Below, one piece after another: positions 17,072 to 24,339 of a stretch of 24,339 nucleotides of DNA. This DNA is from Paraglomus occultum (Eukaryota > Glomeromycota > Glomeromycetes > Paraglomerales > Paraglomeraceae). Position 1 is the stretch's first letter. The number at the start of each line of letters is the position of its first letter. The position numbers and the translations under genes were made by a program. The notes below the pieces were generated by a model, which made no database searches, was not told where the DNA came from, and saw only the letters and a program-made list of their open reading frames with translations. The stretch covers positions 1 to 24,339 of the forward strand of contig CAJVPJ010000468.1 in the NCBI GenBank assembly GCA_910592205.1, given 5' to 3'.

Positions 17072-20000
17072 ATGGATATGTCGTGGATCTATGTACTACC
17101 TCCCGCGCTAACGGCATGTATCAGTTCTCTGATTTTAACCATACAACTACGCAAACAACATACTTTCGACTCTATTCTATTGTCTGGTGATTCACCCGAC
17201 GCGGGAGTCCGCTTTTCAACCGTAAAGAGGGATGCAATAGTTGTTGCTGTAACTACCTTACAAAGCGCGTCGTTCGCCTTTTTAGTTGGTTTTCGACTTG
17301 GCGCTACTTTAGAAAGTGAAGTGAGGTTTAATCCCACATACGCAGCCGTGTTTGCCGTTTGTTGGGTGAGTTTTGGCGACGGTAAAATTTAGTGACTTGG
17401 AAGTAAATGAGGGAGTATTGCGATTTTGATTTATAATATCTATCATTCTGATACTGAACCTCCATGATTTTAAACAAGTTTTATACACTAGTGTTAGCTC
17501 TTCTCGCTTTAAGACCGAAGGGAAGGAAATGGGCATGGACACTTAATGGACACCTTACCGCGTTTTTTGCCGTTGCTTGTTTGTCGTCGCTGTGGCAACT
17601 TCGAGTAACTTACAAAGAAACGTCTGATACCGATTCCCTGGAGAGGTTGTTCGCGACCTTGAATGTTATATTATCATTTACTTCACTATCAGTAACAATA
17701 ACTACGCCTAAAGGGCCACCATTGTATTGCGATGGTCGACCAGTGACTGGGAGTAGCTATTGTTCGCTCTGGGATTTTATCACATTTTCGTATGTTTCTT
17801 CTCTATTGAAGACGGCTTATTTGCAGGACACGTTAGACGAGTCGGATTTGTATCAGCTTCCATATAGTTATCGTGCATTTACGCTGTATCATAATTTCAA
17901 GAAATGGAGAGGGTCGCGCTTGTTTGTTAGGCTATGGCATGCCAATAGGAAATTGATTCTGTTGCAATTGTTGTTCACTGCAACTGGTGCAATGCTGTAC
18001 TATATGCCTATTTTTTTCTTCTTGCGCTTTTTGCAATTTTTCGAAAAATATCCCACATACGAGAACTCATTAGAAAAAGGATATTTATATGCTATTGGTA
18101 TGTTGATGACAAATATCCTTCTCCAAGTGAACGTAGCTCAGTTATGGTATTGGAGTTCAAGTGCTCTACAAGTCAGCGTAAAGTCAATGTTGAATGCAGA
18201 GATATATTCGAAGAGTTTGAAACGACGCAATGTGAGCGGTGCTACTCTTGAAACAGATGACGACGATGACACAGAAATCACCGAAGATGCAGATGTGGAC
18301 AACAGCACTAAGATTATTGACAAAGAAGCTACACTAGGAAAGATTACTAATCTAATGGCAGTGGATACTAATCGTGTGTCCGAATTCTGTACATGGTGGA
18401 TAAGTGTTGTCGATAGTCCTATCGAAATTATTGTTGGAACTTATTTTTTATATCAATTACTGGGAAGTGCCTGTCTCTTTGGGTTGTTAGTTATGATATT
18501 CACGTTACCGGTTAATCATTATACGGCTAAGCATTATGCCAAGACACAAGATCGCTTAATGAAAGCGCGCGACCGAAGGATTAATTTGATGAACGAGGTA
18601 ACAAGCATATTGGCATGACTATGGAATATAATGATTGTAACAAATATTAAAGTTGCTAATTATTTCAATTGTAGGTCTTACAAGCAATACGTATTATTAA
18701 AATTTTTGCATGGGAGACCAGTTGGGAAAATAAAATACTAGTTTTAAGGGATATTGAACTTAAAGAACTACGCAATAATTTTATATATCTCACTATGTTT
18801 GATTTACTATGGATGGCATCTCCAATATTAGTGGCCGTAGTCTCCGTGAGTACTTTACGATCCTTCATTTATACTCGCAATTTCTGACGCTGTTGATTTA
18901 TATAATTTAACAACTACTTACGTCTATCGTAGTTTTTTTGGTATACTAAAATCCAAGCCCATGTACTGACGACGTCAGTGGCGTTTGCTTCGATCGCTGT
19001 TTTTAATGAACTCCGATTTGCTCTGAATATTCTACCCGAAGCTGTTATGGAAGCTTTACAGGCATATGTTAGTCTTAACAGGATAGAGAAGTTTCTTAAC
19101 GAAGACGAACTTAAACCGCCTACGGCTGAAGACCTCGAAAACTTTAACCGAATCGCATTTGTGGATGCTGCCGTGAAGTGGAATCAGAGTGAAAACAAAG
19201 CTATTAGCCACGATGATTTACGGAAGGAATTCATTATGACTGAACTAAATTTTGAGTTTCCTGTAAGAGAGCTCAGTATAATATGTGAGTATGTTTATAA
19301 CTTGTCATTCACTTAAAGTAAGATGACGTTAACAAAATTTACACTACAGGTGGACCGACAGGATCAGGGAAGGTACGTTAAGGGATCATTTCAAAACGTT
19401 ATGTCGTGTTTAGTGCATTAATTTTTTATTTATTTAGACATTACTGTTGATGTCATTATTGGGAGGTATGACCAGACGTTCGTGCGAACATAAGTGTAAT
19501 TTGATATCTCACTAATATTGTTTGTATTATTTGTTAGAAACGGAAAGGCTTGCCGGCAATATATATTGTCCGCGCTCACCATCCGACAACACAATTTTAT
19601 CCGATAATATTACTCCTGAGAACTGGATTATTGAGAACGGTGTTGCTTTTGTTGCTCAACAGTCATGGCTACAAAATGCTTCTATACGTGATAACATTCT
19701 CTTTGGCTTACCATATCACGAAGTTCGCTATGTACAAGTTGTCAAAATGTGTGCGTTAGAGAAAGATTTGGATATGTTTGAAGACGGAGATTTGACCGAG
19801 ATAGGCGAGAAAGGTTTGACTTTATCAGGTGGACAGAAGCAGAGAGTGGCGTTGGCAAGAGCTGTGTATTCAAGAGCAAGACATATATTATTAGATGATG
19901 TGTTGAGCGCTGTAGATGCTCACACTGCTATGCATCTGATGAGCGAATGTATTATGGGCTCATTGATGACAGATCGAACTAGGATATTAGTGACTCATCA

Positions 20001-23000
20001 TGTAAATCTTTGTTTACCTAGTGCTTCATACCTGGTGCGTATATTCGAGGCCAAACTTTTTTTCTTCGATTGACGTTCGATGACTATAATTAAATAATCC
20101 TTTTCTATCGTACCTATTAGGTAGCTGTTAGGGATGGGAAAGTTTCTCATGTTGGAGATGTAGATAAATTACGCGAGTTGGGCAAACTTGCAGAAATCAT
20201 AGAAGAAGTTGAGGAGAATGCGGAGATTAAAGCAACGACGATCGAGTTGGAATCATCAGATGACATCGATAAGGCACTTTCTCACGAACAAGACGAGTCT
20301 GTTGCATCTTCAGGTGCAGCAGTAAATGGAGACATATCCTCATCCCAAACCAATAAGAAAAAGAGTACTGGACCAAAGATTCTCGTTGAGAAAGAAGGTA
20401 ACATGAAGTCTGTCTTAGTTTGTTTAACTTATGAAAGAGTAACTAATTGATAACATTAATAGCCCGTGCAACCGGAGCAGTTAGATTCAAAATTTATAAA
20501 ACGTATATAATAACAACGGGCCATATATTTTTCTGGTCAATCGTCGTCCTTCTGTTCCTCGCCACACGCAGTTCACAAATTCTAGAAAGCTGGTGGCTCA
20601 AAGTATGGACTGGTGATACAGAGCAAGCAGAGTCATTCGGGTCTCTAAGCATGCGCCAAGTTGACTGGGCTCTTTTCGAACAAATGTACATTAGTTCTGA
20701 ATTTAACATTGAACGTACAAATCACGATCTTACATACTATCTGACCATTTATACGTTGATAACGCTTGCGTCAGTCGTATTTGGAATAGCCCGATTTGCA
20801 GTGCTATACTATGGATCATTGAAGACATCGAGGTTACTGTACAAAAAATTGCTTAAAAGAATTATGAGAGCTCCGTTGAGATTTTTTGATACTACGCCAG
20901 TTGGAAGAATATTGAATAGATTTAGTAAGGATTTTGAGACTATCGATGGAAACATAATTGGTGAGCGTCATCTAATCTAAAAGATTCTGCGGATGTTATT
21001 AGTGACGTCAAACTGATTGTGTTCTGGTATGTACAATATAGGTGATTTAGCATGGTTTATGAACAATACCTTGATGATGGTGACAACTGCTATGGTCATA
21101 ACAGCTATCACAAAAGGTATTTAGTTTACAATGTACTGGTTGGTAAAATTTGGCAGTGTTTATTCAATTTGTTTGTTAAACATCAACAGAATTCGTAATT
21201 GCGGCTGTAATATTTGGTAAGTAATTAGTATATTCGTAACAGTCTTCAATGAGATTCACTATTTACTATTGTATGTTTATTGTAGGGATCATATATTTGG
21301 TCGTGGGAGCATTATTCACTAGGGCGTCGCGCGAACTAAAGCGAATGGATTCTGTCAGTCGATCTCCACTTTATACTCATTTCACAGAAACTTTGGCGTA
21401 TGTATGCAGATACATATATGCATACTTGTTTATCTTCTATTATTTGTGTTTCTCCTGAAATAATGCGTATGGGTTTTCTCACCTATGTCTTACTTGTGTA
21501 GAGGAGTGACAACGATTCGAGCATTTGGTGCAACAAAACGCTTTATGGAAGAAATGCTTACGCGGTAATACAATTAGCTCTTTAAATTCTTTCATTCCTC
21601 CCGTTCTAGCTAACAAACATTTGATCCTAGAATCGATAATAACGCTCGCCCATTCTTCTTTGTCTGGTTGATCAATCGCTGGCTTTCAATGCGATTCAAT
21701 GTGACTGGAGCTTTTGTCTCGTTCATAGCCGCAATCTTTCTATTGTGGAACATCGATACTGTGGATGCTGGCCTTGCTGGTTTATCTTTATCGTTTGCCA
21801 TGAATTTTACCGAGCAACTGATGTGGGCAGTACGGCGATATACTTCATTAGAAATGAGCATGAATGCAATGGAAAGAGTGGACGAATTTTCCGAAATCGC
21901 ACAAGAGCCGCCGGAAATTGTGCATCCGAGACCATCTGCGGGATGGCCATATGATGGAGCGATAACAGTAGAGAATTTGGAAGTCAAGTACGCCCCAGAT
22001 TTAGAACCTGTACTGCATGGAATCTCTTTTGAAGTCGGAGGTGGAGAGAAAGTTGGAATTGTCGGAAGGTAAACTTCGCTTTTTTTAGCGGGTAGTGGGT
22101 TGTTGTTTGCTGATATCAGATTTTAACTCGATCTTATCGTTTAGGACTGGTTCAGGAAAGGTGAGCAAATCTTAAGTGCTTTATGAATTTTTAAGTTATA
22201 TATGTGATCAACGATGCATATGGAGTATCCGCGTTGTTACCGTTTCTAACCGCATTCGTTCTTAGTCCACTTTTGCTCTTGCTTTCTTCCGGTTTGTTGA
22301 TGCGTCTGCGGGGCGAATTACAATTGACGGAATTGATATTGCTTCAATTGGCGTACACGACCTTCGATCGAGAATGACCATAATACCGCAAGACCCAACG
22401 CTGTTTACAGGTCGGGATTAAGATAATGGTTTTTTTTATAATTCTGGTTAATTTATCGCTCTGTTGACTCTGTATGTTTATTAGGAACTATAAGATCAAA
22501 TCTTGATCCTTTTGATGAACACTCGGAACATGCGATTAGGGAAGCCTTGGAACGTGTGCAATTACTTCCGAGTGCAGGAGAGATTGCTGAAGATTCAGCA
22601 ACATTGGCCAGCGCTAGTGTATTCCAAAGTCTAGAGACACCGGTAAGCGAAGGCGGGAAGAATTTCAGTCAGGGACAAAGACAATTGCTTTGTTTGGCGC
22701 GAGCTTTGTTGAGAAGATCAAAGATTATCCTTATGGATGAAGCCACGGCTAGGTAGGAATTGAGATTTCTTTCAAATCAACGTATCATTATGTTAATGCT
22801 TAACTATTTATTATAGTGTTGACTTTGGGACCGATGAGAAGATACAAGAAGCAATTAGAAGCGAATTTGTTGACTCTACTATATTGTGTATTGCTCATAG
22901 ATTGAGAACAGTGATTGATTATGATAAGATACTCGTGCTTGGTAAGTGTTTTAGTATACGTCAATTAATTCGGAGTTGGAATCTGACTATACTGATGATA

Positions 23001-23238
23001 TTATTTAGATCAAGGAAAAATCCTAGAATATGACAGGTGAGGTTTTCGTTACCATGAATGACACTATTTCGAACAACTTTTTAACATTTGCTACAATTCT
23101 AGTCCTTATAATCTTATCACCAATTCACAATCTGCCTTCTATAAAATGTGCAAGAATTCGGGTGAATATGAATTGCTACTGTCGAATGCCAAAGGTGGTG
23201 GTCAGCTATCGGAAGCCGAGGAAAACACGAATTCTTAA
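17072..23238 (+). CDS. ABCC-subfamily (MRP / Ycf1-Ybt1-like) full ABC transporter, 20 exons
   Basis: My model gives 1563 aa. Exons: 17072-17365, 17479-18597, 18675-18845, 18933-19284, 19350-19372, 19438-19465, 19538-20034, 20121-20397, 20463-20960, 21042-21116, 21190-21216, 21286-21397, 21502-21564, 21631-22068, 22145-22160, 22266-22410, 22485-22752, 22817-22941, 23009-23036, 23103-23238. All introns are GT-AG (64-113 nt) and the frame is continuous. The N-terminus has a TMD0-like set of hydrophobic helices, then TMD1. NBD1 has Walker A GPTGSGKT (647-654), signature LSGGQ (758-762), Walker B ILLDD (779-783; Asp in place of the catalytic Glu, usual for ABCC NBD1) and H-loop THH. An acidic linker (~840-920) and TMD2 follow. 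NBD2 has GRTGSGKS (1324-1331), FSQGQ, Walker B ILMDE and H-loop AHR. Relatives export conjugates, bile acids or metals across vacuolar or plasma membranes; the substrate here is unknown. I chose ATG 17072; ATG 17078 is an alternative. Confidence 0.92.
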
Positions 23239-23370
23239 TGACAATATGATGACTTGAATTAATCATAGAATGCACTTGAATAATAGGTGATACTGATACC
23301 ATATAAATAAACCATGCAATGTTTCTTGCGATCTTTTAATTGTTGCCATTCTCCCTATGGACATTTCTAT
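23239..23370. other. Convergent 3' intergenic region
   Basis: Only 132 bases separate the ABCC stop (+) from the protease stop (-). Both 3' UTRs and polyadenylation sites must fit or overlap here. AATAAACCATG at about 23306 could be a plus-strand polyadenylation signal. Confidence 0.5.
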
Positions 23371-24218
23371 TTAATAGTCCGGATAACGCGGTAATGCAAA
23401 CCCTACTCGATCTTTTTCTCTATCAAATACCACCTAGAACAAATATGACAAATTAGTATGCGTTGACAATCCAATAATTTAGAAAATATTGCAGGTCGAT
23501 AGACTTACGTATACATTCTTCAAGAAGGTGCCACCAAGAACCCAAGTCTAATAAAAATAAATAACATCAGATCACTCTTAGTTAAATAGTTCGACAATCA
23601 ATCGTACTTGTGTTGTACTTACAGCTTCGTCTGTACCGGTAATGCCCGAATAACATATGTTACCTCGCATTTTCTCCCTCACCAAATCAGAGGCTATTAA
23701 ATCCACGAATTAGATGAGTAACGTTATATTTTTGATTATTATGGATACTGCTTAGTACTCACGATTGATTCTGAATGAAGCACCACCAATATTGATGACC
23801 AGGTTGTTATATTGATTTCTTACGGCAGCACAAGGCAGTGTCCAATATCCTGATTTAGGGTCAAAGCCTCCACCCAATTTGGAATGAATAGCTTGAGCAA
23901 CTTGAGTACCGACAATAAGCATGGTAGCCCCGGAATCGACAACAACCTGTTGGTTTACCCCTCCAAGCGTCTTGTCAGCTAAGCTAATAGAATTAATTGC
24001 GATTTGCCAAAAGAGCTTTTTGGTCACAGGAGCGTATATAATATTCCCTAAATAAAGATTCGGGTCAATGCCGCCAAACATGATAATTCCACCTAAACGC
24101 GAGCCAAGGCGCGCTGGGCGGAGTTGGATTGAGAAAATAGCGCTCGGAATTAGTTTGTCTCTGATCATGTTGGTGAAGGGTGTCACTGTTCCTGGAACCA
24201 TTGAAAGTGCATCGTATC
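23371..24218 (-). CDS. Pepsin-like aspartic protease (family A1), 3' part; 5' exons outside the window
   Basis: Minus-strand exons, 5' to 3': 24218-23763, 23693-23623, 23547-23509, 23433-23371, joined by GT-AG introns of 69, 75 and 75 nt, cover about 209 C-terminal residues. The second lobe carries the active-site motif VVVDSGATMLIV (Asp codon 23935-23937; DSG where DTG is also common), MFGGIDPNLY, and the terminal pattern CYSGITGTDEA / TWVLGGTFLKNVYVVFDREK / DRVGFALP typical of pepsin-fold proteases. The upstream boundary uses the acceptor CTACCCTAG just before GYDALSMVPG. The open frame continues to 24279, but that extension does not resemble the family and is probably intron. The first catalytic Asp and any signal peptide lie off-window. 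Such proteases are usually secreted or vacuolar, which is inference here. Confidence 0.88.
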
Positions 24219-24339
24219 CTAGGGTAGATGCAATAGAATAAGTTATTGCCAGATTCGTTGTTCTACACTCACTGGACAAAAGTCTACGTAATTTTTGTCG
24301 ATCACATAGTAAAACATATGAAAAATCTATTTTTTCGAA
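24219..24339 (-). other. Probable intron of the aspartic protease at the window edge
   Basis: Sequence upstream of the acceptor at 24219-24220 on the minus strand does not encode the expected ...DGILGLG segment before GYDALS. A GTGAGT donor-like string at about 24265-24270 would give a 54-nt intron, but the codon split there would yield Arg where the family has Gly. A donor beyond the window is therefore more likely. Confidence 0.4.

Noticed and set aside
24219-24279. Extension of the aspartic protease reading frame upstream of GYDALS
   Set aside because: A good acceptor (CTACCCTAG) sits exactly at the family boundary and the extension does not match the pepsin fold, so intron is preferred.
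1-24339. CRISPR array, tRNA or rRNA genes
   Set aside because: No regularly spaced direct repeats, and no recognisable tRNA or rRNA sequence was seen by eye.

Overview
This is eukaryotic nuclear DNA, most likely from an early-diverging fungus. I favour a mucoromycote, perhaps an arbuscular mycorrhizal (Glomeromycotina) lineage. The reasons are the AT-rich composition, genes cut by many 50-115 nt GT-AG introns, a fungal-type ABCC transporter with a TMD0-like N-terminus, a Pdr16/17-like Sec14 protein, and dense decayed Tc1/mariner, pogo/Tigger and IS607/Fanzor elements. The taxon is inferred from gene content and not proven. I saw no rRNA, tRNA or CRISPR array.

Layout. 1-1500: the end of a TA-flanked transposon, then a decayed IS607-type cassette with a serine-recombinase TnpA remnant followed by a Fanzor (eukaryotic TnpB-like) remnant, both on +. 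1823-3795: an intact three-exon gene for a RING / TRAF-zinc-finger / leucine-rich-repeat protein. 3796-10208: mostly transposon debris, with a two-copy ~139 bp MITE, a Tc1/mariner transposase pseudogene, and a minus-strand pseudogene of an uncharacterised family split by a 699 bp element with perfect 27 bp TIRs. 10209-11285: an intact three-exon Sec14-like lipid-transfer protein. 11286-17071: a second transposon-rich stretch with a 172 bp TA-flanked MITE, a pogo/Tigger C-terminal remnant, an 817 bp Tc1/mariner copy with both TIRs, and a possible further TA-flanked element. 17072-23238: a 20-exon full-length ABCC transporter (1563 aa by my model). 23371-24218 (-): the 3' exons of a pepsin-like aspartic protease whose 5' part lies beyond the window.

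The four host genes show no obvious pathway link. The ABCC protein and the protease are convergent and only about 130 bp apart. The most interesting signals are the IS607 TnpA-Fanzor relic, which carries an intron-like insertion; the ABCC gene, in which both Walker A loops sit on microexons of 23 and 16 nt; and the nested insertion into the orphan-family pseudogene.
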